Assembly (NCBI GenBank): GCA_963678675.1
Contig: OY783196.1
Span: 28,746,827 to 28,810,826 of the forward strand
Source: Xiphydria camelus
Lineage: Eukaryota > Arthropoda > Insecta > Hymenoptera > Xiphydriidae
DNA length: 64,000 bases
Direction of reading: 5' to 3'
The notes under the pieces: model-generated
The model's input: only the letters and a program-made list of their open reading frames with translations
Told to the model about the DNA's origin: nothing
Databases searched by the model: none
Position numbers and translations under genes: made by a program
Shown: positions 35,908 to 48,915 of the stretch, piece after piece
Position numbering within the stretch: the stretch's first letter is position 1
Layout of the letters: every line of letters begins with the position of its first letter

Positions 35908-38663
35908 CTTTTAATTTTATGCTCTCATAAAATGGAACACATTGCTATGGATAGGAATAAGACGCCATCAATATTTGTATTCGATAAACAAGTTCCACGT
36001 GCTTTGTAATCATAGTTAAAAAAAACGTAGGAACACACTGGTCGTATTTTTATCAAATTAACAAATCACTTCTGATTGTTTTACTTACCTTGTACGAACA
36101 CTGGATGCGTCTTTCATGTTTTATGATACGCAAGTGGAATAACTTTTCTCTTCGAAACATTCAAAGCTTTATAAACACAGCGATGTAGGTTAGTTTTTGT
36201 AATAGATATAGGTATTTCATCCCACCGACGCGACTGAATTATCGCATGCGCAACGAATCACGCTGGTTGGTTGCGGGGGCTTATCGCGGGCGACAAGTGC
36301 GAGACGTAAAATACGTCTCGTGTGTAGTCCCATTTTCATTTTCATCTGAAAACTTTCCCCCGCCATTAGAATGAAAATTTCCCACGAAAAATCACGCCGA
36401 ATGTACCTTTTTCATCGAAACATGGCAGATCCTGTATTTGTGAATTGTTACAGCATCTTACACAATTATACCTATATACATAACAATTTCATATAACTAT
36501 ATATCTGTACGTATTATACAGATTGTAGCAAATATTTTATATGGCTTGCCGGGATTGGCATATGCAGTACATATGTAAAATTACGAATGATACCGCACGT
36601 TGCTCCTACGTACATACAACATAATTATGCATACATCTCTCACATAAATATAATTTTTAATTGTCACGTACACGCCTGTAGTTACATTACCTATTTTATA
36701 ACAAGTGCCATCACATTCGTAATGTTGTATGCGTTAAATCGTGCATCGGTATAATAATGACATTGATAAATGAATATAGAGTAAAATGAAAATTTCTTAA
36801 ATAAAATTCGAAGATGCGTGTCTTTTGGAACCAACCAAAGCTGAGTTACTAACTTGGTTTGAGTTATCCTTAATTTAAAGCGTGATAGCGAGATCAGAGA
36901 GGTGTGAATTGCCAGTTTATCACGATAACGTAATTGCCATTCACAGACCACATTATGCATACAATGATGTTTCGCTGTTATAATAAAAATTAAGTAGAAT
37001 TTCACAACAAATGTAGTAATATTAATATAAGGAATAAATACGAGTTTATGATAATTACTACTAATCATTTAGAGCGATCATCACAGCAGATAAATAAATA
37101 TATTATGAACATAATTGTGATTCTCTCAATTTGGAAGGATGTAGTTATTTTTCCCCTCCTACTGATAAAATTATGGCTCTTTTCTAACGTTGACCTTGTA
37201 ATCCGCGTGAAACACCCGTAATGATGTTCAAAATATGCGTACACACACGTATACGCGCGCCGGGATGCATGGCGATCTTTGCGCAACGTGCAAAGAAAAC
37301 ACCTCTCTGCTTTCGCTGCAATTTTACGCGAGCGGTTCCACCATTATAAAACGAGACTCGTAGACACAAAGAACCAAATTATTCCTACTTCTTAAAATAT
37401 ATCAATAAGATATGATTAATCATTATCGCTGCGCGTTATTACAAAAGTCGCTGAAATTCATACGCAAAAATTGTTTTCGATTACGCATAATGTGCACCCT
37501 CTAAACGTACCTTATAATAGCTGCATAACAGCTGTAATATTATGCAGACTGTGTAAATAACTGGCACGAGATTTGACGGGAGCTTTCCCGGACAGCGGTA
37601 GTTACGGTGGATCGCGTTTAATTAAGAATCGTATCATATATCCCATGTCGGTGTGTGTGTGCCGGGTTATAATGGGACATCCTGTACACGCATACACAAC
37701 AAGTCTTCTTTCATTTTACGAGACTAATTGCCAAAACTGTCGAAGCCATAGTTGAAATGTCGATATAAACACAATCTACAATTTAGTCTTCTCAATTTTA
37801 TAATTAATGCCAAATATGGTATAACAACACACGTAATCCTGATATGGATTATCCATTAACGTAATCATAATTGAGCGGCGAGATGTCCTTCGACATATCT
37901 TGTCATTACGGTATACCGCGCGGAATCAAGCACGCAACTCGTATCACTTCGTTGGCACACGATTAAGGCACTCTATAATTCGTTTTCATATCACCACGGA
38001 AGTTGGAATTCCGTATTGCAATCTTTATAGCATAAAAATGTTATAAAAAAAGACATCGTATACACTATCAAAGTATTTTTCTTGAAACGAATTGACGTAC
38101 GAAATCAGTCTCCACCTTATTATTACGAGATTGGCAGATGTATCCGAGGTCATTTAAAATCCAACAAATACACCAAAAATCTTATAAACGAAGAGTAAAT
38201 TCAATGAACGCAATAAGTGTTTATCATTCTTGGAATGACACTATTCTACGGTAGGTATGTAATTTATGTACGATTGTCATATGAATGGGAACGTTGAATT
38301 ATATGCCGCATTACGTACGAATAAGTGGCCACTACTGATATTGCTTAAAACTCCCCCAAAGATCTAATAACAACGACGTCTTGTCGTTACCTACAATCTC
38401 AAGCTACATAGATACGAATAAAATTAATAGGAATGAACAAAAAAAAAATGCATTAAAATCCTAAAACGATAGTTTCAAAAGAATCGAATCAGGTTTCACA
38501 ACATCCTTCTATAACATTCACGACGACAATTTTCGTCGCGATAATAGGAGGGAGTAAATGTACCTATAACGCACGATATAGTTCCGGCAGAACTGCAGGT
38601 ACTATCCTGTGATAGGGCTCAGTGCGTGTCGCGTCGAATTGGAAAGATTAACGTGCACCTTTA
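35908..38663. other. Intergenic / probable long 3' UTR, no gene seen
   Basis: AT-rich sequence without convincing coding exons. The first ~400 bp upstream of the RPA34-like gene hold its promoter, including a CGCATGCGCA motif at about 36244 (NRF-1/Ewg-like) and a perfect 8-bp inverted repeat (GAGACGTA … TACGTCTC) at about 36300–36318. From about 36.7 to 38.66 kb the sequence could be 3' UTR of the minus-strand membrane protein gene. Confidence 0.45.
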
Positions 38664-41194
38664 TTAATCCTCGTTGATTAAGTTAATGGTTAAAGTTTGA
38701 TTGATCAAGACGTTCCTCTGCGGCCTTGTACGTTCGCTGCTATGACCCTGCGCCGTCGACTCTGGAACCGACTCGCTGGGGCTTTCCGTATTCGGGGATG
38801 TTACGTTGAACGTTTCAGGACAGCCTCGCTGGATTAAAGCTGCGTTCACGGCATTGTCGCGTTGCTCCGTAACGAATTGGGAGAACGGTCGTTCTGCTAT
38901 CTGTGCGGTAGACTCTCTGCGCATAAACGATTCGTTTATAAACACCACGATTATCGAATCGTATGCTGTAAACACGAAATTCGATGAGCACAGCTGCCGC
39001 CGTACTTACTCAGGAGTCCACGAGCTCGGTGTAGTATCTTCGTCGGTTTGGAGCGCCGCGGGGGAGAGCGATCGTGGATCAGCCGAGTCTGGGGTGTCGT
39101 TGCTCGCCTGCTGCTCCTCGTAATCGGGAGGATGCCTTATCCAATCAGGATGATGGAAAGGAACCGCGTTCACCAACTTGTTCCTGTCCTTCAAGCTCTT
39201 ATTGTTGTTCAGCTTGATCGATTCTTCTAGAGTAAAACTACTGTAATCGTCCACGAATGGCCCTGAAAGAAGAGGACAATTCCATAGTCGTCGCGCGCGT
39301 ATCACGATAACGTCGTGCTATAGCAGCGGTTACGCGTTGTTGGAATATACAGGGTCCGACTAAGAGTGCCGCAAGGGAATCGCGCGAGTGCGAGTGAGAG
39401 CGCCGACGCGGTACCGTAAGACACATAGGAGCGTCTCTATTGGATTCTCCGATGGAACAAAGAAGCCCACGAAGACCGGAGAATCCACGATAGAGGTCCT
39501 GTATGCAATACGATATGTTGTACATACACGATTTTAGAGCGACACGATCGACTTACTATATTCCTGCGGCGGGGCGCTCGGCTGACTCTTCATCACGACC
39601 AACTCCTGACACACCGCGTCCTCGTCCACGTCTGCAGTCGCGGGTGTTCCTAGAAAAATCGTCAGTGCTCCTAAATTTGAAATTAAGTATCACCATTCGG
39701 GGTCGTATTTTCGCATCTAGTTTCGCAGAACCCAGCGCGCATCACTTACTGCGTTTGCGGATGAAGTAATAGACCGCGAAAGACGCCACGACGACCGATG
39801 CCGCGATAACGAAGATCCATATTTCCAACGCACCTCCCTTCAGTACGACACCTAAAAGGTATAAAGCTCACAGTTGCCGCGGTTGATCGAAATCGATGCT
39901 GTTAATTTGTTCGACAAAAAGTGATCGTTTAGCATCTAAGGCGCGTTAGCTGCCACAAAAGCCACAAAGACCATACTCTCTGACGCTATCGAAAAGAATT
40001 ACCATATTAAGTGTGCACATATACGAAGCGAAAATTAGCTAACAGATGTGCGAGCGAATTTAAAGCTGCGATACTTTGACTCTTCAACGAAAATTCCATT
40101 CAAGGTACACGCGGAAGGAAGGTTCTCGTTCAACGAAAAACGACGCAAAGCTAAACGGGTAGCTTGTAGTTAGCGGAAAGTACGGTGAAACGGAGCGCTC
40201 GAGTTGGCCTCTGATTACTGCGAATATCAGTAAAAAGCAGAGGCCAATGAAAACGCACCCCGTCTTAGCCTGCTTTCCCCTGCACCCCAACTAACGGAAA
40301 ATAACGACATTTCGACGAAAATGCGCGGCACTACGGATGATGTATTCTACGCCGAGTGGGCTCACGCAGTAAATATTTCATTGAAAGTTATTATTATATA
40401 TCAGTTGGCTTACACTCTCATCATCTCTGCTGAAGCGTCCAATCCTCCCGTATCTCGCCCGGTGCTTTTCTTCAATCTGACAATGAGTATGCAAATCGCG
40501 CATGCTACACCATATATAAATCGCGTTAATGAGTTCGAGAGGTAAAATCACGCCGAGACAATTTATGTACGAGATATCTTCTCGCTCGTACAGAAATGTG
40601 TTAAAAACACAAGTCTCTCAATGGAAATGGGAAAGATAAATGATCGTCGTGTATCTCGAAAAGGATATCGCCATTCCTCCGATACATGCTCCTGTTTTTC
40701 GTTCGATCGCTTATTGTAATAATGAATTAAGAGAGACAAGAGAAACGAGCTAAATACCTTCATCGTCCTGCGATCCGTCGTTACTTTTGCACGCTACCGC
40801 TCGCTTTCCTGTGGCCAGGATTTCAGCCGTATAACTGAAATATTAATAAGAAGTGAAACGTCAATGGCGGCTTATATCTGCTCAAACCGCCAATCCAATA
40901 TGGCCGCTAGGAATTGGTAAAAATATAAATCTCTTTGTGTTTCCGAAAAAAAACCACGTTCCGATCACCGATCGGACGGGAGATTTTTCCATAACGATCG
41001 TCAACGTACCCTTCGATGCACATTCCGCATTGCGAGGGATCGCGTACGTAGCCTTCGGCATCCTCGCGGTGATATCTGGCGCAGTCGATGTAATCAGCGC
41101 AGTTCCCCAACGAGGACGAGTGTAGCTGATAGCAATATTGCTCCTGCGAGCAATCTCGATCCGTCTCGCACTCTTTCTGCGCGAGCGCCATGCC
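38664..41194 (-). CDS. Single-pass membrane protein with Cys-rich ectodomain and PPxY tail (5' end unresolved)
   Basis: Six exons on the minus strand join in frame: 41194–41010, 40834–40758, 39851–39750, 39649–39557, 39262–39010, 38916–38664. The ectodomain has eight cysteines: KECETDRDCSQEQYCYQ, GNCADYIDC, DPSQCGMCIEGY and AVACKSN. A membrane helix follows (EIWIFVIAASVVVASFAVYY), closed by basic FIRKRR, so the N-terminus is outside. The cytoplasmic tail of about 220 residues has SAPPQEY and HPPDYEEQ, the latter a PPxY motif typical of Nedd4-family WW-domain ligands. It ends in LINQTLTINLINED. An ATG lies at 41191 but gives no signal peptide, so an upstream exon is expected. One candidate ends at 43111 (ATG|GTAAGT). 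A TNF-receptor-like or other small receptor is possible. The family is not recognised with confidence. Confidence 0.7.
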
Positions 41195-44100
41195 CTGCGT
41201 TAAACAATGGAAACGAAGCTTCCGATGAATCGAACATTCTAGATCGTGGAGCAAGGATGTTCGTCTCCCGCAAAGTTTATTCGAATCGGAGTCTCGAGCA
41301 CCGCGCGTTAGGAGTAAAATTGAAATGGAAGTGAACGCCCGAGGATGTGACCGCCTCAGATATATTATTTGTAAAAAAGGCATTCGATGACAATTGTTTA
41401 TGTGGATATTCCGCGAGAAACTATGCGGTTTCTTCCGGAGCTGCCGCACGCGTATGCTGGAAGGAATCATGACTAATAGGTACCATCCATTGGAGCGCGT
41501 CGAGTAGAAACTGACCGCGACACCCGAACAACGAAAGAAAGAAACAGGGATGAGGGGGGTAGGTACTCTTTCTTTCAACCCCTGATACTTAACCGGGATG
41601 CAGTTGCACCGCCTGACTGTATAAACGTGTCATGGACGTACGTTGATGGCGTTTTTCAAACTATGGATTTTTAGAAAAAAAAATCAAGTTTCTTTAATTT
41701 GAACATTTTTCCCGCTTGTTCATATTTCAAGCCCTAAACGTATTTAAAAAAAGCAATTCGGCAGAAATAGCGAGAGTCGAAACGCGGGCCGAGTACAATG
41801 TGAGCGTCTCCGAATGTACGTCACATTGCGCAACGCAGGGAGTTGCAATAATTTTTTTTCTCGTAGTCCGAAGTTTCTAGTTTAAGAATGTAACCTGCGG
41901 TTTTCCCGTTCCAATATTCTGTATACGGAAAATAAAATTAAAAGATGTAAAAAATTAACGTTTTATCATTATTTCCGCGTGCGCTTGCTTTCATAGGCTT
42001 CCTCATATTCAAAATATCATTTCCGAACCGATTACTTCTTTACGCGCGTGTTCTTAACGGTCTCCACTTTCGATTCGTATATGATTCATCGCAACAAAAG
42101 TGTAAAAAGGAAAGTCGCGGCAAAAAAATGCTCGGGGTTCGTCTGCGTCCCGTTATTCGATCCTTTGGCGAAAAATGAACATAAATTTTTGCCGATTACC
42201 GATGAAGCTTCATTATTTATCAATTTTCAAATGTTTCCTAAATCCGTAATATAATTTGCTCACTTATATTTTCAGATTTTCTAATATTGTCTTATAAATA
42301 GTAAATCAAATATGAATATACAGGTAAAAATTAAATAAAGGATCCTCAATTGGACAAGTTTCGAATAAATTTTATTTCGAATGTTCAATCAACCAGATCT
42401 CAATTAAAAAATTAATTTAGAACTCCATCGATCGACGCAGAATCCGCGATCACGGATCTATACGAAAGCCGTGCGTCCATTTTCCGAATCAACGAAATAC
42501 GCTCTGTTGCGGTGCTTCGCTAAATCCGAGCCATAAGTGCAATTGCAGGACAATTGCGCCGAAGTCCGAGCTTTTGTCTATAAATGCGTGAAATGACGTT
42601 GCATATTGCATCATCGCGTTCCATCTTTCGATCGGAACTGCGAGGATCTTTCCCACTTCCCTCGCGCGGACGACGTGATGGAGCAGAGAAGGAGCCCCGA
42701 TCCTCCCTTACCCGCCTAACGTTTTACGACGTTCGATCGACGGGTGTTCTACGATCAATTTGTTTACTCTTTTTGTAAACCTCTGCGAATCGCGAGACAA
42801 TTGGAGCAAGCGTGTACGCGTCGATGACTCGTACGTCGTTTTTATCGACAAGTAAGTGCGTTCGCGTCAATTCGTTATTCAGAATTGCATACAATTACCT
42901 CACTTCGAAACTGAGGGCGGCGAAGCGGCCGGAGTTTATCGCGAAGTTCGATTAAAATATATATACATCTGTACCAAAGCGAGCCGTTACATACGAATCC
43001 AGCAGTGCAACGCACTCCTGTCATTTTCGCTGATTTGTGACACGATCAAACGAACGTCACTACCTTCCTCGAAGGACGAAAGTACGTATGTGCTCCGGAT
43101 CTCGACTTACCATTTGAAAATCGGCGATGACACGAATTCCCGTGAGGATGAACAACGATTCCCGCGACGAAACACAATCACCCGCGTTTTGTCACGGCTT
43201 CGAATCACAACCCGCGGCAATTTCACACGAAATTAACTAGGAGCTGATTACCGGAGCTTTCACGGGACGAACGTTTCACTCGGACGCTTGCTGGAAACTG
43301 ACGCGTGAGTCACTCGGGACCCAACGTGCACCGAACGTGTCGAGACCTGCTCTCGAGACTAACAGGTGCCGGTGGGGGTGAGTGACACACGCGAATCCGT
43401 GGTTCAGTTCACGCGGCAGCCAATCGGAATATCGATATCGAGCGAAGCCCTGTAGATCACAAGCTCGATCGCGAATAATTGCTCTCCCGCGAATAACGAG
43501 CGGAAGGAAATTATTTATCGTAGGTGCGAAACGTTTTAGATCAAAGCGTGGGCGAGAGTGGGGGTAGAATCTGTGATAGGATTAACCAGAAAAAAAATCA
43601 CCGCGCGGGAGTGCGACATCTTACGGCTACACGGCTAAGTTGGAGCCGCCTGTCGGTGTTTTAGATACCTTCTCAGCCAACTATTGGTAATGCAATCGAG
43701 TCGGTAAAGAAGGAAATTCAGACGAAATTGAATTCATCTCTGAAATTATGTGTTGCGCTAGCCAAGAATAACTACGCGATTTGCGGATTCAATTGCACCA
43801 GTTGACCTGTAGTTGTAAAATGTAATTATAAAATCGATGGATCGATTGTACATCAGTCTGTACCGGTGGCCATACTCGCGCAAGGATTTTCTTTCCATTG
43901 AAATAAAGTTGCCAGCCTCGCCGCATTTAACGATACGTCGAAGCAATCGAAGAGAATTGAAATAATCAATCCGAGAAGCGATGTTATCGTCCGCTACGGA
44001 TCGTCCACTTGGTACGCGGGTACCAATTTGCGCGTCCCTATTTGCACACACACAGACGTATAAAAATTGGTCATAACCGCGAGATCGGAACGCTGCAATT

Positions 44101-44728
44101 ATTACATTGAGTCGCATCGCGGGGGGAAAGCCCGCGTTGCTCAGCCATATTGCTCAATCCATCACGAGATCGGTTGCGCAACGGTCGAGGTTGAGTAACG
44201 ATCGTTCAGTTTTCTGCGCTCGATCGATATTACAGTCCATCCGTCGTGGCATCGACCGAAGAGACGATCGGCCGACGTCGTTGTAATGCGATACGCGCGA
44301 CAAATCCATACCGATCGATTCGAAGCGTGAATAGGTATATAATTTCGAAGACGCGTCGGGCAATGTATTCCGCCGTATTGGGCGCAACCCCTCTCTCACG
44401 GTTCTGACCCGCACACCGATGCGCACACCGGCAACGGGCCGACCAATGACAAGAACCGTGACGGCGCTGCGCAACCACTTGCGCAAGAAGTTGCATCGTC
44501 GGAGCTGGCTATTACTGGTTGCGGATTCTCTCCCCTCCCCACACCGCGCAACGCCGACGTAACGTTGATTCACTCCAACATCGCCTGCCGGGCAAGCCAG
44601 TGCGGCTCACGCTCCTTTTTGAATCGCTTTATCGTTCGTACCGCAGTGCGACTCTTGGGAAGTGCAACTCGGTTCGCCGTAGTCGATCCACCCGGCTGCA
44701 ATCGGGCCGACCGCGGTCGATCAGCGCA
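41195..44728. promoter_or_regulatory. Intergenic region with candidate first exon of the membrane protein gene and MADF-gene promoter
   Basis: No confident coding exon. A minus-strand candidate leader exon lies around 43400–43111 and ends …TTTTCAAATG|GTAAGT, a near-perfect donor immediately after an ATG. Spliced to 41194 it would read Met-Gly-Met-Ala, still without a signal peptide. The stretch 41.6–42.4 kb is AT-rich and featureless. From 43.2 kb on it becomes CpG-rich, and 44.4–44.7 kb, rich in GCGCA motifs, is probably the MADF-gene promoter. Confidence 0.4.
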
Positions 44729-46186
44729 ATGTGCGATCAGTGGCCGCGCGAGAAAACGCTGGACCTCGTCGAGGCGTATCGCTCCAAGGAGTGTTTGTGG
44801 AAAGTCTCGAGCGAGGGGTATTCCGATCGGAAGGAAAGGAATGACGCGTGGGAGGAGATCGCGATGGTCGTGGGATGCGACGTGCGGAGTGCCGAGAAGA
44901 AGATCAAGACTCTGCGAACGCAATTCATGAGTTGTTACAAACAAGCGAAGAAGAAGCGCTGCGAGACCGGCCAGATTCACAGACCCAAGTGGTTCGCTTA
45001 CGGGGCTCTGCAGTTTCTCATACAGAAGCGGGCTGCGAGGGAGAACCGGGACTCCGTGGACAATGGGAAAAAGGTACGGTATTTCGACAGGCCACTTTTC
45101 GGTATTTTCTGGCGATCGGTTGGCAAACGCTCGGTGTACGATTGCAGCGCGACAGTGTCGTTGCTGCGTTCGAATTAAATGCGGTATTCAAAACTTTAAT
45201 TCGGGTAGTCAATTTCTATTTGAATCCCGATTCGTATCGATATCTCCGTACCGATGTTCAAAGATGTCTACGCGCAGGCAAAGATCGGTACGGCGAACGG
45301 AAATCGCTTCGAGGTTAGATCGTGATTACGCTCACAGAGTCGCATGACCATACTGCGCGAGATTCTCCGAGCAGAGAGCGACACCCGATCCCGATGCCTG
45401 CGCGTACCGATCTTTTCACGCGCGTGCTCACACTTACCATTCCGAGCAACCGGTAATGCGCATTCGTTCTTCCAGATGGCGCCAATGTCGGACGAAACTC
45501 TGACGAACAGCTTGTACGCTACCGACGCGGAAGAGGAGCGCGAGGAGGACAGAAAACCGCCGAACAGCCTCATGGAATGCTCCTTCGACATCGAGGACGA
45601 GGCGAGGGAAGACAGAAGGAGACCGACGAATGGTTTCGGCGTTCGCGAAGAGCATGACGCGCGATGTGGCGCTAAGAACGGTTCCACCGCGACGGCGGCA
45701 ACGACGACGACGCCGCCGACGACGAGCAAATCGTTAAAATCGCGAGAAGAACCGGAAACGAACTGGATCGAACGATCGATCGAATCCCCGTGGGACGAGA
45801 AGGCGTCAAATTTAATGCGATCCTTCAGGGAACACTTGAACAGGGACGCGTGCACGGTCTTCGGCGAGTACGTGGCCTGCCGACTGAAAAACATATCCAA
45901 TCAGTACGTCAGGGCGATCGTGGAACACCGGATCAATAATATTTTCTTCGAAGCGGAAATGGGAAGGCTACCGCCGAACCCAAAGTATTCCAACATCGAA
46001 CTGAATTTAACGCCACTATCGCATTGCAACTATGGTATTCCCCGATCGCCATCTGCCGCGGAAAGTGCAGTGTCGGCGTGCGGTAAGAATAACCCGGCGA
46101 CGACCCGGTTTGGCCGTTCTCCGCGTGGCCAAGATCCGAAGGTAGATAGGGAGAGCGAACATTTTTCAAGGGAATCGTGCGATTAG
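44729..46186 (+). CDS. MADF-domain protein (Adf-1-like DNA-binding family)
   Basis: Two exons, 44729–45073 and 45476–46186, joined in phase 0; 351 residues. The N-terminal ~100 residues form a MADF (Myb/SANT-like) domain. It starts KTLDLVEAYRSKECLWKV, has the family's WEEIAMVVG helix and KKIKTLRTQFMSCYKQ, and ends with WFAYGALQFL. MADF proteins bind DNA, and many also have a BESS motif for protein contacts. The middle (about residues 116–240) is low-complexity Glu/Arg/Thr-rich. The C-terminal part EYVACRLKNISNQYVRAIVEHRINNIFFEAEMG resembles the helical C-terminal segment common in insect MADF proteins, in the BESS position. The last ~60 residues look disordered. A plus-strand AATAAA-like signal lies near 46330. 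This is one of a large insect gene family, so the exact ortholog cannot be named. Low-complexity coding at 45690–45740 (ACG repeats) is slippage-prone. Confidence 0.85.
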
Positions 46187-47082
46187 GCCGCCGCGAAATC
46201 CTTCGCGCGACGTTGACGATAACGAAACTTTCAGCCCTCGCCAAATTCCGTAATGAAGCGATATAAATCGGTATGCCGGATATTTCTGGACACCATGTTA
46301 TGCGATAATATGATATGTATATAATAATAATAAAAAAATGTGTAAAAATACACGTACGATTGACCATTTCTACTCTCTTGCCGGATAATACAATAGATGA
46401 ATCATCGAAATGTTCCACATCACTTCTCGCATTTCCCCACTCTGTGCGCTCACTATAGGTGTGCATCGTAGCAACACCTGCCTTCGCTTCGACGTTTTAC
46501 ACTCCCTTTGTGTAATCGCAGAGCACATCGACGATCGACAACCACGCTACAGTTTAGTCCGAATAAATAGAGTTCTATTTGAATCAGTAGAATTTGATTT
46601 GAATGCCGGATTGATTGTATACGTACCTACCCATTTGTGTACGGGTAGGCCAACAACGCCCGAAGGTGTCACTCGCGCGATAATACTCTTTTCTCGCGCG
46701 CGTAAAAACAAAATCAGCGCGCATCAACCGATTTTCGCACCGTCGCATCCTACCTGTACGTTTCGTGAACATAAATATCGTCGATCGAAGAGAACCGTGG
46801 TTGTGTTCGGCCTTTAAAGATGATGAGTTGATCACATTATTCGATTTAATAAATAGATATATAGTGGATGAGATACATACTTTGTAATAAGATTCATCTC
46901 AGCGCGAGTCGACGACTCGTGGGTGTCTGGTGATATGGGAAAAGGAAGAACAAGAATCTTGTTTATATCGTTTCTATTAATTTTGTACAGATATCATACA
47001 GTTTTTTTTACAAATTCCAATTAAGCGTTCGTAATTTTGCGTTCCGAAGAATTGTAATACTTTAATTCAAATGTGAGATCTC

Positions 47083-47193
47083 TCTCTCAATAGCGACACA
47101 CTCCTCTTTTTCCCTTTCTTCCACTCTTCTCTCTCTCTCTCTCTCTCTCAATCTTTTTCTCTCTTACTCTCACTCTCTCTCTCTCTCTCTTCA
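47083..47193. repeat. Interrupted (CT)n microsatellite
   Basis: Several CT runs (up to about ten units) separated by short interruptions; polypyrimidine on the plus strand. Confidence 0.85.
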
Positions 47194-48795
47194 CCCTGAT
47201 TCCTTTCATACTAAAGCAAAATCAATTTCTCCTTAGCGAATTTTCCAAGCACACGGCAAATTCAAAACCGAATGAATCGCCGTAATGTACTACGCAATCA
47301 GCCACCCTGTCAGACTCCTTCGTTGACGTTGGATCATGATAAAAAGTATACAAAAAGCGAAGAAACGAGTGGCTTCATAGGAATTTATTCCGCGAACGTT
47401 TTTACTGGCGCTAACGGTTAATGCATGCGGGCGATGCACTATCGTTACACCCGCGTCGTTCTTGTTAACTGGAATTGTATATACGTATACACTGCGTACG
47501 TCGGTCGTGATACGATGTATCGTTACATACATACAGTAAGAGAGAGGGGGGAAAAGGGGAAAGGAGAAAGATAGAAATGCTTCGCATACCGCGCGAGAGA
47601 CATCTTTTACGCGGGATTCATTAATAGTTCCGTCAAAGTCGTTATCGTCTTTCCAATCGTGCATTTGACGAAATCTCTCTATTATCCGAGGAGAAACAGT
47701 CGTTGAGAAAATAAGAAGTAAAAAATGACACGAGATAGAAGAGTCTTCAGAAACGCGATATGCCCGAACGCTCCTTCGTACATCGACTCCAAAAATTTCA
47801 AATCGCCTTTTACGAAACGATTTAACGAAAGATTATGCGACAAAACGAGAGAAACGCGATCGGCAAGTAGGACTCGATTTTTTTTTTATTTAAGAGGGAA
47901 GAGCCGGGTTTGCGATGGCGCGATAATTTCCAACGTCCAGAGCGTCGAATAACCCGTTGTAAAAAAATAGTAGCCTCCTTTAAGAACTAAAATGAACTCG
48001 TTTAATAGTAATATCACACTTAGGCGCGTGGTAAGTGTAGAAACTTGCAATACCGTTTGACCGTTACGGTAAAAGGTGAATCTCATCGACGCCGCGAAGA
48101 GAAAATTAAATAAATATATATATATATTGGTAAGACGCGTCCTCTACTCGACGTGAATTCGGCTAAAATTCTCATTGCGACGCGGACACGAGACGTTGCG
48201 ATTTCGGAAATGCCCGGCGGACGTCGCATTGAATACCGGTTGAGCTTTCCCCGATAGAAGGGTTGAAAATTTAGCGCCGTCGATACTCGAGAGAGAAACG
48301 AGAGGCAAAGCCCTCGAAAGTGCCACACTGGCTCCGATAAGACGTCGCGTCGTACAATCGAACGTCCGAAACTATCGATCGCGTAGGAGAAACACGCAGA
48401 CGTTTCGCGCTCGCGAATGGTCTTCTCTTTTGTTGCACTCTTTTAATCGTTGGATCTTCTCAGTTCCGTTCTTATAACTTAATTGCATAACTTTCAGGAA
48501 CTTACAGTCTAGACTTAAGGACTAACTAAAAGCTTACAAGAGTGAGAACCCGAGCGATAAATAAATTGTATAGGCATTGTATATCGTTTGTACAAACGTC
48601 CCCCGTTTCCCGATCGTCGGTGTGTTTACCAAAGATTAGTTCAGTACGATTCTCTCTCTTTTTCCTCCTCCCCCCATTTTTTCTCTCTCGCACGCATACA
48701 CACTCACTCGCACACATTCTTCACATTTCACGAATGCCCGAAATTACGAACTTCGTGTTTGGACCCAACGGTCATTGTCTTAAAAATATATCTTC

Positions 48796-48812
48796 GATAT
48801 ATATATAATATG

Positions 48813-48853
<41 letters not shown>
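48796..48853. repeat. (AT)n microsatellite
   Basis: Degenerate AT repeats ending in an uninterrupted AT run at 48821–48853, about 60 bp before the mariner element. Confidence 0.85.
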
Positions 48854-48854
<1 letters not shown>

Positions 48855-48915
48855 GTTTGACGCAAATAAAAAAATTACACGACGTCAAGTTTTCGCGTCA
48901 CCGTATTTATATGTA

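Larger units (their letters stand above)
46187..48915. other. Intergenic region with microsatellites
   Basis: Contains the 3' UTR of the MADF gene and then DNA without coding signal. A (CT)n-rich tract spans about 47083–47193. Reading frames here are short and domain-free. Confidence 0.5.

Noticed and set aside
41191..41578. Extending the membrane protein upstream without an intron to a Met near 41390
   Set aside because: The extension is Arg/Ser-rich with only a short hydrophobic patch. A proper acceptor (AG at 41196–41195) precedes the Cys-rich segment, so an upstream exon is more likely.
48542..48860. Frames across the CT/CA-rich and AT microsatellite region
   Set aside because: Low-complexity sequence only.
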